A stretch of DNA of 64,000 nt, taken from Eunapius fragilis. Its lineage: Eukaryota; Porifera; Demospongiae; Spongillida; Spongillidae. Position numbers and translations under genes: made by a program. Of the stretch, positions 12,919-22,915 are shown piece by piece (position 1 is the first letter of the stretch; every line of letters begins with the position of its first letter). Below the pieces are notes generated by a model. The model had not been told where the DNA came from and ran no database searches. It saw nothing but the letters and a program-made list of their open reading frames with translations. The stretch covers positions 5,416,607 through 5,480,606 of the forward strand of contig OY811988.1 of the NCBI GenBank assembly GCA_963681505.1, read 5' to 3'.

Positions 12919-14160
12919 CTGGCTATGTGGATGTGCATTCACTTCTGTACACCAGACATTGTCTAGTACTGATAGTTGTGTGAAACCAGTTTATTTTTGT
13001 GTATATGAGTATGTATGTGTACACTGTGGAATGTAGTAATTTATGTGACAACACATGTATGAAAAAATCATGGATTAATCAGTCCAGCCACCATCGTATC
13101 TCTAAAGTGCTGTCTCCTTACTAGACATGCTGCTTTGCTGATAGCCTGATACCTGCAGCCTTTGTAGACTAGCTGGTAGCCTGATATCTGCAGCCTTTGT
13201 AACTGATAGGCTGATATACCTACCCTATAATTTGAATTTGTATCTGATAGCCTGATACCTGACATTAAAAGTTCCTGGGGTGGAGATGGGTGTTTCCTGA
13301 TGAACATGTGATGTCCATGGGGTCGTGGGGTCGTGTAGGTTGAAAGTGTACACTTCAAGTGTTTTTTGGGGGGCAGTCCAATAGTCCTGTCTATTCTGTT
13401 TATTTGTCCTTTCTAGGCATCCAGTGATCAATACGGCCTACCCAACTAAGGGTGCATCTATCAATTAATGAAGATGAAGTATTATATATTTGGTTCATGT
13501 GCTTTGATGCTGCCAATAAAGCAATGGCCACAAGCAATAAAATGCTTGCCGGGAATGCTGTACTTGAACCCCCAAAAGTATGCTTATAAGTTGAGCTCAA
13601 ATCCTCCGAAGCAAATGTAGCCTTACTAGTAAGTGACCGAAATATGAACTTGTAACTGAATAATGAAGAAGCCAGGGTTTCAGAGACAGTGATTAGACTG
13701 CTTTGTGAACAGGTTTACATACTTTGTATGCCATTGGCCCTCACTAATGAAGAAATATGTGAAGTTCAATGGTGGCTTTAGTAGCGAGTTACATCAGTAT
13801 ATGGAAAGTCATAATTCACTTATCAAACCTTCATCTGGAGTAATAACTTCATCTGGCAAGGAAACAAAGGAACTAAGATCACTACATACCGCTTTATATA
13901 TGGGTAATACTCTTTCTTCCGTGCAAATTCATATTTGAGTTAAGTATAGGAATGGGTCAATGGCTTGCACTTTGGCTGTTGCTGGTCTCCTGCGATATAG
14001 TTTTTATGTACATGTATACCATGTTTAAAAACATGAAAGTGAGAGGGGTAATGGTACTGAACTGAATAAAGTGAATGTGATTGAGATTCACTTCGCAGTC
14101 ACAAACACTGATTTCTAAGCTTCACTGGGTGCATTTAAAGTGGCTTTCCAGTTCCTTTTG
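12919..14160. other. Intergenic region with short degenerate repeats
   Basis: This is the 3' flank of the USP gene and of the minus CARD gene (convergent). Around 13130-13260 the words GCCTGATA and CTGCAGCCTTTGT recur about every 45-50 bp. At 14035-14160 lies the segment duplicated in the USP intron. Open frames here show no family resemblance. Confidence 0.6.
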
Positions 14161-15440
14161 TTAAGCACTCACTTGCATAGCCCTCATTGTATGCTTAGCA
14201 ATGGCCTCAAGATTGCATAGCTTTGAGGCCTTGGCCTCGTCTGATGCCTTCCTAAAGAGCTTCACTGCCTCCTGTTCGTCTCCCTCCAGTCTCAATAACT
14301 CAGCCTTCACAACCTTTAGCTCACACTTCCTCATTTCAAGGACCACCTCACTCTGTGGCAGCCTGGTAAGAACAGCTTTCGCTTTCGCAATGTCGGTCTC
14401 GGGAACGAGCGGAGGTGGGTCGATGTCATTAGGCTTAGAACCAAACGACAGGTGGAGATAAAATGCTGCGGTTGACAGGATAATGGAAGGTCGACTTGCC
14501 ATGATGAAAGGGTCATCTTCATTAATGGCGGCCAGTGCCCTGACATACAATTCCTCGATCGCGTTTCGCTTGTCAGCATCAGCTGTGGCCGAGAGCAATT
14601 TGGCCTTACGACATAGCATGTTCACCTGCTCGTATCCTCGGGCGACAAACCGCAGGCAGCATTCCGCCTGTGCGATGCAACTGTCTGCCAACTCCTGCAA
14701 CCCTAGGACGAGATAAAGCTGGGCCATCCGTTGATAGATTCGACCTTCCAAGATTGAACGGTTCTCAGAGTCGCGACACAACACCAGAGCTGGTAACAGG
14801 AACTTGCCTATGCTTTCCACGTGATTTCCATCCCTATGCATAGAGATTAAACTGTCAAACCACATGGCTACAACCTTGAAGTCGTTAGTGTAATTCGAGC
14901 GCTGCCGTATGTTCGCAGTGAGCGCGGAAAGCTTGTCGTACTCGCCCACATTGAAGCAAGACCACAGTTTGCGGTCAAGTGCCACAAAACGCCTGCTTCG
15001 CAACGACCCCTGAGGTTCTACCAACTGCACGGGAGTCCGCGGAACCGAATTTCTGTCAGCGATGAGGGCTTTTCCGCCTCGTCAGGAGGAATCTTTTTCA
15101 TTAACCGCTCCGCAATAAAGCGGTGGCCTCGGTGCTCTTTTTCCTCCAGAAGACTGGCAATGAATTTACGAGCGGTTTCTGGACAGTCTCTGTCAAGAAT
15201 CACCAACAGCTCGTTTGCTATCACGGAGTCGGGTCGGCCGTTCTCTAACTGATCAGCAAGTGATTTGAATTCGTTATTTTTCAGAAACCGGAGGCGTTGC
15301 CTTTGGAGGACCGGCAGGAGGGCACGAAAATTCAAATAAGCGCATATGTCCGGAGCGCTTGATTTGATCTGGCGCAACAGAAGTAACTGTGAAAATCGCG
15401 GCGGCCGTTTAATCCTAGATGACATCGTTTCAAACTGCAT
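14161..15440 (-). CDS. CARD-like domain plus helical-repeat protein (frame break inside)
   Basis: Read from ATG at 15440. Residues about 25-115 form a death-fold, CARD-like domain: DICAYLNF, LRFLKNNEFKSL, ANELLVILDRDCPETARKFIASLL and EHRGHRFIAERLMKKIP. The second part, 15030 to 14161, is about 290 residues of paired helices with TPR-like spacing (EGRIYQRMAQLYLVLGLQEL, EAVKLFRKASDEAKASK) and ends at TAA. The two parts lie in different frames: the first reads on to a stop at 15018, while the second is open only from about 15081. The join is therefore an unrecognised tiny intron, an assembly indel or a true frameshift. The CARD half is paralogous to the divergent gene at 15851. A role in death-fold adaptor signalling is inference. 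Confidence 0.7.
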
Positions 15441-15850
15441 CACCGGCGTTTTTCCAAACCTGCATGGTTATAGAGGGGTTGCAAATGCCAATATCATCCC
15501 GGGAAGGTTCACACACAGGTTGACTCACTCGCCGCCATGTTTTTTGGCGCCTAACTATTATAGCGTCATTAGTTAACAAAGGAATGCAGACAACAGCTAC
15601 AGATCAGGCAGCTCAGGTACACGTGTAACTAGATAAACAATGTATTGCATCATGCATTTATTTATTAAGCTCATTATATAGTGACGTAACTATTACAAGT
15701 GATCACGTGTCGAACGCAAAAAAACAGCGAGTTTCACTTCCAAGTGGTCTACGATCCACGCTTTTCAGCCGCCTGGCCATCTTATTTTACTAATCAGCTG
15801 CGCCGATCTCCCTTCTATACCAGTCTTGTGGTAGTTATGGTTATATCATC
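15441..15850. promoter_or_regulatory. Shared region between two divergent CARD-like genes
   Basis: The ATGs of the two paralogues point away from each other and are 410 bp apart, so this stretch must hold both promoters and 5' leaders. It contains GATCACGTGTC near 15701 (a CACGTG E-box) and AT-rich segments at 15650-15690. No clear TATA box was assigned. Confidence 0.55.
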
Positions 15851-16696
15851 ATGGCAGCTAATAAATCGCAGTTGACGCTTGTCAGTAAGTTTCAAGAGTC
15901 AGCGGATGATATTTGCCACAACTTGAATTTCGATACCTTGTTCCCTAAATTGCTGAATCCTAAACTTCGATTCCTCTCCAAGAAACAACTGAAATCCCTC
16001 CACCAATCAAAAAAAACGCACAATGATACATATGTGGCCAGAGAACTATTGTCTATTCTAGACCAACAACCCCCCGTTTCAACCCGTCGATTCATAGCGT
16101 GTCTGCTGATGGACGACGATCATCGAGGCCACGAGGACATAGCCAAGACATTGATGAACACAATTCCAAGCGTTGAGGCTAACAGGATTCGCCGCCTCGT
16201 CGCGAGCTTAGCAGATCGCTCTCCGGAGCGCACTTCAACATCAACAACTCAGGGTGAAGGGCAAGCGCAACTTGATTTCGACCCGCCGTGGGACACCAGG
16301 GACAGCAACCAGCTTTTGGGTGAGGATCTTGTAAGACGTGATGTCGAGTTGCAATACATCTTCAGAAGTGGTGATGTGACAGTACTGCTGAGGGATGATG
16401 GTGATAAGCAACGCTTTAAAAGTGCTGAACGTGGAATCCTTGAAGCCTTGTATTATGGTCTGGCCTTGATGCGCAGAGGAATCGACGTACATAAAGACAG
16501 CATTGCAGAGTTGTTTATTGAGTTGCTCATGAAGTGTAGGGAATTGGATTCCGGCTCACCAAATCGTGATACCCTTACGCGTAGGGTTTACTGGGCACAG
16601 TCCCAGATGTACAGAGCTCTGCAGCTGGACGATTTGGCTTTTCATTCTGCATCTTTGGCTGAAGGTCCAGGGATACCTGGGGTATCTGGTCGGTAG
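15851..16696 (+). CDS. CARD-like domain protein, shorter paralogue
   Basis: A 281-codon open frame from an ATG in good context. Residues about 15-105 are the CARD-like domain (DICHNLNFDTLFPKL, LRFLSKKQLKSL, ARELLSILDQQPPVSTRRFI, DDDHRGHEDIAKTLM), matching the minus-strand neighbour position by position. A linker rich in Ser/Thr/Asp follows. Residues about 175-270 are helical and align with the start of the neighbour's helical repeats (RRVYWAQSQMYRALQLDDLA). The frame ends with an unrelated GPGIPGVSGR tail, about 150 residues short of the paralogue, so the C-terminus is truncated or a further exon was missed. Confidence 0.75.
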   Translation: MAANKSQLTLVSKFQESADDICHNLNFDTLFPKLLNPKLRFLSKKQLKSLHQSKKTHNDTYVARELLSILDQQPPVSTRRFIACLLMDDDHRGHEDIAKTLMNTIPSVEANRIRRLVASLADRSPERTSTSTTQGEGQAQLDFDPPWDTRDSNQLLGEDLVRRDVELQYIFRSGDVTVLLRDDGDKQRFKSAERGILEALYYGLALMRRGIDVHKDSIAELFIELLMKCRELDSGSPNRDTLTRRVYWAQSQMYRALQLDDLAFHSASLAEGPGIPGVSGR

Positions 16697-17546
16697 ATCT
16701 GCAGATTATAGTTAGTCTCTGTGCTATCCCGTTGTGTGCAACTTGACTAGTAAGTTTAGAATGCGCATGGTTGTAAGGACCAATCGTTTTAGAGGTATGT
16801 AGTGTATAATATGACCCACAACCAACCTGGCCAGATGGATTCAGGTTCTGTTGTATTCACTGTAGTGAGATCTAAGAAAATTTTTAGGTATTTAACGTTA
16901 CACACAGCCTGCCTAATTCTTACTTATTCACAATATTCTTTGGTAATGTTTAATATAAATCTAACTTGAAATCATATTGACTACAGAACGTTTCGATTGT
17001 AAAGTGCCAAAATTTATTATTGACAGTAATCGGCATTTTGCTGTCAACATCCTTATCATTATCCTTAACATCATTATATTCGGTGCGATTGACTGGTTTC
17101 TTAGATGCACACATCGACTATAAAGCTCTTACGATGCTCAAACCAGAAGATGCAGGTGTTTAATTGTCCTCAAAGACTTGGTTCCATAGTTGACATGGCA
17201 ACTACCATCTTACAGTCATGCAGTCCTGGCAACTGAAGTTGCTGGCCTGCTAATGTTGTTGCTAATGTTGATGTCATCAATGCATAAATAGCTATGCAAA
17301 AGGATTTGTGTTAGAATAGATATATATCATCCATTTTAAAAAATTTAAGTGACGCCTAAAGGGCAATAGTAATAAATGCATTTAGCAAATCTATCAGTTA
17401 GTACTCAATCACTACCACACATGTAAATGTAGCGAGTCTGTAATATTTTTGATGCATGCAGGATTTCTGTAATCTGCCTCCTTGTTTGCTTACTTTTTTA
17501 ATCAGCCAATGCTCCCAAATTGTAGCTACCCTACATCCATGCCAAC
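16697..17546. other. Intergenic, no gene recognised
   Basis: AT-rich sequence without convincing coding frames, RNA genes or strong repeats. No remnant of the missing helical half of the 15851 gene could be recognised. Confidence 0.5.
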
Positions 17547-17995
17547 TTGCTTGATTTTAAAAATTTTAAATACCTTGGTGAATCGAGATGGTTACAAAAC
17601 AAAGATCAAAATTTGCCTCTTGAGGCCCCAGAGTTTCAGGCAGCAATTAAGTGTGGCTTGGAAATTGAAGTGTTCCCACTCTGTATGCAATATGTAAAAA
17701 TGCTGGTAATAATAAGAACCCCAACTAGAGTCAGTTGTAGCCTTTTGGAGCGTTATTCACCCCCAAAAGGCAAATCTAGATCCATTGGAACAATATGCAA
17801 GCAAGGAGGAGGTGTGGCATCTTTTATCTTGCAGATGTCACGTGCTCTTCACCAGGGCACAATGGGTAACCACCATATCGTGGTCACCTGTTAGTCAACT
17901 ATATGCATACTGCATGAGTCTATCCCATCCAGCAGCATTAACTTTGCTACAAGGCCGGCTGCTGCAGTACATGCTTCACCTGATGTGGCAGCTAG
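17547..17995 (+). pseudogene. Decayed non-LTR retroelement fragment
   Basis: The translated words LPLEAPEFQAAIKCGLEIEV and TICKQGGGVASF resemble LQLEPSEFQAALQWWLGVSI and LTCKHGGDVVIRHN of the better-preserved retroelement at 32.9-34.3 kb. The match is split between frames and lacks the downstream endonuclease residues. It is followed at about 18010-18038 by a G-run. Confidence 0.4.
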
Positions 17996-18400
17996 GGTGC
18001 ATGCATGAGTGGGGGGAGGGGGGGGGGGGGGGGGGGGGTATCTGAAGCTGCCAGAGAGTCCCTCTATCCCATCCAGTCAGCAGGACAAAGTTAGTCCCGC
18101 TAGCCAGACGTAATCACAATCCCCAGGCCATTGAGAACTAAACGTAAGTTCCTCGTTCCCAGCCCAGTCGATGTACGCTAGTTTGAGATCATTCAGTCCA
18201 CGTACTAAACTGATGAAAAGCATGAAAAGCATGAGCAATAAGTCTTAAACTATGAGCAGCATTCCTAGCTCAGTTTAACGCCGTCTTGATTCCAATAACA
18301 TCTTGATGAACTGGAAAGCCGAAATGTAAAGTGTTATGTGCAGTATACTGAATGACTGCGATATCGAGCATATGCATTGTATAGCGATATAACTTACCAT

Positions 18401-18861
18401 TCATGGGCACAATCGAATGTATGAGCATATTTGTTCTGGAGTCTGAATGGATTATAAAAAGTAGACATACATGCACATATTGATGCGCACACTCACCCCA
18501 GCTCTTCCGCATGTGGCTTGAATAACGTTATTGACGTTGCTGTTTACGGCATTTATGCACTTCATTTATTACGTCATGTGGAAATAACGATACATTTTTA
18601 TAAGGCAGTTTAATTCAAAGGCACGCGACTTACGTTCCGGTTAAAAAAGCACAACCCGAGCAAAGCCAGCCGCACGGCTGTCTGTGTAGACCGCGGTAAC
18701 ATATATTATGTTATACAAAATAATAGACCAGCAAAATCGACCTAGCTTCTGGGGTTATAATTTTATCACTATAAAAATTGTATGCTACATAATCAATCTA
18801 TCTTCGCAACCGTACAAGCTTTCCTTTCAAACCTCGTACATGCACATGTTTCCCACAACAT

Positions 18862-18898
<37 letters not shown>

Positions 18899-20077
18899 CA
18901 TAGAAACAACATTTTATGTATATAACAAAAATTCCCACAACATTCACTCCCGGGCCCATGCAGTTTCCTCTAATCAAATCGATTTTTAGTGCGCTAGCTA
19001 TTTTCGTTGCCGTCAGTACAAAGTTCGCCAACCCGTCGGGTCAGAATTCCAGTCTCCAGCTACGCGTGTCATAATATAAGCGCGTCAAATTATAGAGAAG
19101 TTCTGTAGCTATTTAATAGTACAATCGTTAATTGACTTCATGTTACGTTATTCGTTATATTGCTGTCCAAATTGAGTGGCACACTTTCCGTTCGATTCGA
19201 TTTAAGCAAACCTCGCTCCATTCAATGTACCTTCGGCCGAATCGAGAGTGAAAATGTGCACACGTAACCGAGTAAACGATCTGAGCGATTAAGAAATTGG
19301 TTTAAATGGTGTACTATGTGAACAAGTGTACAGGAGATTTAAAAGGAAAGCGTTGTAGGATTGAGTATATAAACAGATTTATGTAACATAATACAATTTT
19401 TATAGAGTGATAAAATTATGACCCCAGAAGGTCGATTTTGCTGGACACTGTCCCATATATCATTATATACATACATGTAGCCTGTCGCGCGAAAAGATCA
19501 AATAAACTTACCGGTCCCAAAGCACACTTGAGGAATACAGCCCCGGCGGAAACTTTGCAGCTGTTGCATATGAAAATTTCCTGGCCCAATATCTCCTGAC
19601 GGAATCGCTGCTATACAAAATAAAAACATATAAATAAATGTTGGAGTGAATATGCGCAGAATGTATATTCTTAATTCATAATCAATCTGGTCGGGGTATA
19701 GACGGGCCTTGCCCAACTACCCGAAGACTTCATGCAAGCATGTGCGTGATATGTACTTTAACCGCTAATTGTCCTAACCAGTTCTGCCATCTTTTCCTTT
19801 CTGCCGACACGTAGCGCCAGTCCAGCTGTCAGGTCATCTACGTCGTCAAAATCTTGATCACGTGCTGCTAATATATATATATATATATGGTTGGAATTAT
19901 AGTCGTCAAGTTAATTATATATGCATGCAGTTAATACATCCGCTAGGCCATACAGTCACTCTGTGCACAAAACTCACCTTGCATATCAGATATGACTTTT
20001 GTTCGTCCATCTCGATCATGAGGGAAAGCAACGGTTACGGCTACCAGGGCGCTGAGCAGCAAGATTTTCTTCATCAT
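18401..20077 (-). CDS. Small secreted saposin-like protein, five modelled exons
   Basis: Exons on the minus strand: 20077-19978, 19864-19779, 19607-19512, 18559-18497, 18442-18401. Phases agree and give 128 residues ending in TGA. Residues 1-18 (MMKKILLLSALVAVTVAF) are a signal peptide, followed by an acidic propeptide-like stretch (DQDFDDVDD) and a Lys/Arg-rich linker. The mature part starts ICNSCK and ends TPEQICSYIRLCP, the classical first and last cysteine signatures of saposin B domains (CxxC and PEQxC-x5-C). The first-to-last cysteine span is only 52 residues, against roughly 75-80 in usual saposins. An exon may therefore be missing from the 952-bp third intron, which carries an inserted element. 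Saposin-fold proteins bind or perturb lipid membranes; a defence role is inference. Confidence 0.5.
18728..19444. mobile_element. 717-bp element with about 55-bp terminal inverted repeats
   Basis: The left arm 18728-18783 and right arm 19391-19444 are inverted copies (CCAGCAAAATCGACC at the outside, ATAAAAATTGTAT at the inside) with a few small indels. There is no transposase frame, so it is non-autonomous. It sits in intron 3 of the saposin-like gene model and itself contains the poly-T insertion at 18864. No clear target-site duplication was seen. Confidence 0.8.
18864..18931 (-). mobile_element. Tiny retro-insertion with poly(A) tail and 14-bp target duplication
   Basis: A run of 35 T plus 33 bp is flanked by the exact 14-bp direct repeat TTCCCACAACATTC (18850-18863 and 18932-18945). 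On the minus strand this reads as a short transcript end followed by poly(A), the hallmark of target-primed reverse transcription by a LINE-type machinery. Confidence 0.8.
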
Positions 20078-20124
20078 TTTCGGGCCCGAATCTTTGCGAA
20101 TGTAAATCATAGCGCTGCATGGGA

Positions 20125-20134
20125 TTATATAGTC
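20125..20134 (-). promoter_or_regulatory. TATA box of the saposin-like gene
   Basis: The minus strand reads GACTATATAA, 48 bp upstream of the ATG at 20077. The same ten bases lie 46 bp upstream of the ATG of the acidic secreted gene at 30621. Confidence 0.6.
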
Positions 20135-20139
20135 ATTTC

Positions 20140-22439
20140 AAGCGGAGGTTTGCAAATATCGATCGGCCTCGCCTGTGGGCACGCGCGCAAAGCCTGGCCG
20201 CTTGCACAACTTTTCCACTAAATTGTATTTTTCCACTAAATTGTAATGTATGCAATGCATGCAGCCATTGCGGTTTTGGGCCTAACCCGCCGATATATAA
20301 TTAATTTCTGTGTGTAAGTACTTGAAAATCATTTCACGTAACGTATCCAAATCTGCGTCAAAAATTGTGGCTTGAAGCTTACGAGAGATTGGTCTTTTTG
20401 GTTCTCGATACGATAAAACTTCAAATTATGGAGCTTTGTACGCACATTCACACAGCGTTATGTATATAACCATTTTCATGGTGTACATAGAAATGGCATG
20501 TCTATAACGTTTTTATTTATTTTATTTTATTTTAATGTCAAAAATTAATTAATGTTACTTTAATAACAATAAGTGAATACATGAATGACAACAAATGCAC
20601 ATAAAAATTAAATTAAATAAATAATAAAGACGAGGCAAAATGAAAAATTGTTCAGTGGACCTTTGCCTCCGCACAGGCCAAAGCTATAGAATGGTGTTGT
20701 GACGTTTTTTGATGTTTCCAAGAAAGTACAATCATGGAAAGAAAAAAAACTTGTAACGTTTATAGTTTTATTAGAAAGCAGTACATCGTGACATTCATAT
20801 TGCGTGTGGTTATATACATAACACATGCATGCACATCACATGCATGTAGGACTTTACAACAACCGGCGCGGGAGAGCTTCATCATACTTTATTAATGGAT
20901 GCATGTATATACATGTACCGTACGTGAGGTCCAACCAACTCGGTTCAATAGCCGTTTTCATCAGTGAAATGACTCGTGGAATGGAAAAAAAGAGAAATGG
21001 TGCGTGGAAAGTGCAATTATGCTTGCATGACGTCACATAATTATGTGTTCAGCTATAGCTACGCACCATATCGATCGTTTGTGGCTCGCTACGTGCATGC
21101 CGCAAGTGTATTAAACATCGGTATACACTGACTGAAAAGTACACGTAAGTGGCAGTTCTTTATAGTGCAAAGACAATGATGCTCGAGTGAGTATATGCAT
21201 GTGCGCGAGTTGCACGCCATATAGGTCATTCGCCATGTCACTCTATTAGGTTTGCACCGCCTTCTAGGTGGAGGAAAGGCCAGTGTAGCTAGGGCGCTTC
21301 TGTTGCTAAAATTCAGGTTTTTACCAAAAACGAGTTAATTTCATGCATCAGTGCAGAGGTGAAAAAAGATTAGGACCTGTAAGTCCTAAACCAATGATCT
21401 GCTTTAAACCTTAATTAATTTAGCTAATTCTTGGACCAAAACGAGGTCAAAAAAAGACTTCTTACTGGAAAACTACGGTATAAGGTTTTGTGGTGTAGTT
21501 TTTGTTTTTGACTGAATCAGTATAATTAAGCATTCCCGAGAAGTGTTTGTTAACTAACAGACCGAATTAAGGTGATGCATTAAGTGCACTTCTCTTGAAC
21601 TGTTCCTTCCTGCTGTATGGACAGCCCAGGCTACCAAACACATTGACGGGCCCGTAGCAATTCCTTAATTCGTGGCCACTATATACCTGTGCTAAGATAT
21701 CTAGCTGTTTGTAGAGAGTGAGGGTAAACAATGGACCGTGATCATCACAGAAGGAGACCCTTTTCTACTGACAGTTCTGATGAGAGATAATGGAAAGGCA
21801 TTATTTCCTTAGGTATGTTCTTATTCTTATATCTGGCCATCCATCATATCCATCAAATCAATCTTGTAATCTCCTTCTAGTTTTCCTAGTCATTCAAATA
21901 TATGCAAACACCAAATTACGGGTTTTGACTTTGTACTCGTTTTTAGGAGATGCAAAGGAGATCCTGCCCTGGCCCAGTCCTTCCGGACTTAGCCTGGGTT
22001 AGGATTAGCTTAGGGTCAGTGTTTTTAGGGTGAGTAGAGTATTCTCTAAACACGGCGCCACATGTACCCAAGCGAAAAAATTTTGAGGACAGTCCTATTT
22101 AGAGAGTCAGCTCATTATCCTACAGTGAATAGCAAGGGATTATATATAGTGCTCAAGTATACTGTCAGTTTTGGAGCTATCATATACTCTCTATCTGCTA
22201 AACTAAACCCATGCCTTGCCCTATTGCTGCCCTTCCTATAGGCGAAGACCCGGCACAATAACGTACGATATGTGTTGTGATGTTAAATTGGTTTTGTTCT
22301 TCAGATTTCCCGCATTAAAGCACCCTTTAACTACTGTGAGCCTTTGATTGTTGGGGCCATGGAATAGCCTATCAGCTGGACAAAGCAATCCATGGTATAG
22401 TTTTTGTTAGGTATTCCAGTTCATTTTTATATAATAATT
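20140..22439. other. Intergenic, no gene recognised
   Basis: Moderately AT-rich. It contains a perfect CRE-like TGACGTCA near 21029 and AT-rich blocks around 20510-20620. Open frames (up to about 70 codons) have no recognisable domain, signal peptide or splice context. Confidence 0.5.
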
Positions 22440-22915
22440 CTTCCCTCATTCTAATTATACGTGAAATGCTGCCGTGGGAACGCTTTCAGTGGAGCACAAA
22501 GATGTAATGATTACGTATATCCGTTTCGTGCTTTATTTATGTATCTGATACATGGAGATGTTCTTCCAGGGAATTCTAAAGCCATTGGTATAATCGGCGC
22601 TCTTTAGAACCGTTCCTATCCCAACTCCCGAGAAGAAAGAAAGAAGACGACGACGACGATAGAGAAGAATGGGTCTGGGTACGAGAACAGCACGAGCTTT
22701 TTTGATCTCTTAAAGCAAACAGTCTGAAGACTTGGACAAAACATTAAAAAGACCGTCTTTGTCTTCAGGTTGGATAGCAACAAAGAGCTAAACTATCCGT
22801 TTTTCGGTACGCGAGTTATATGCTTTTATACGCGGGTCGCGTGTTTTAAATGATTTCATGATTATACGGCACAAATCCTATATGGAACCACTAAGTAGGT
22901 TCCGATAGACGCGAA
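22440..22915. repeat. Dispersed repeat family, copy A
   Basis: About 470 bp similar to 34540-34990 and 35690-36090. Shared words include GTGGGAACG, TGATTACGTATAT, ATTCTAAAG, AAGACGACGACGACGA, TCTTAAAGCAAACAG, AACAAAGAGC and TACGCGGGTC. This copy has lost the open frame seen in copies B and C. Confidence 0.85.

Noticed and set aside
14201-14716. Plus-strand frames over the CARD/TPR gene
   Set aside because: Shadows of the minus-strand coding frame, which has the coherent helical-repeat sequence.
20608-20826. 72-codon minus frame with several Cys and hydrophobic end
   Set aside because: No signal peptide at the start, no homologue recognised, AT-rich background.
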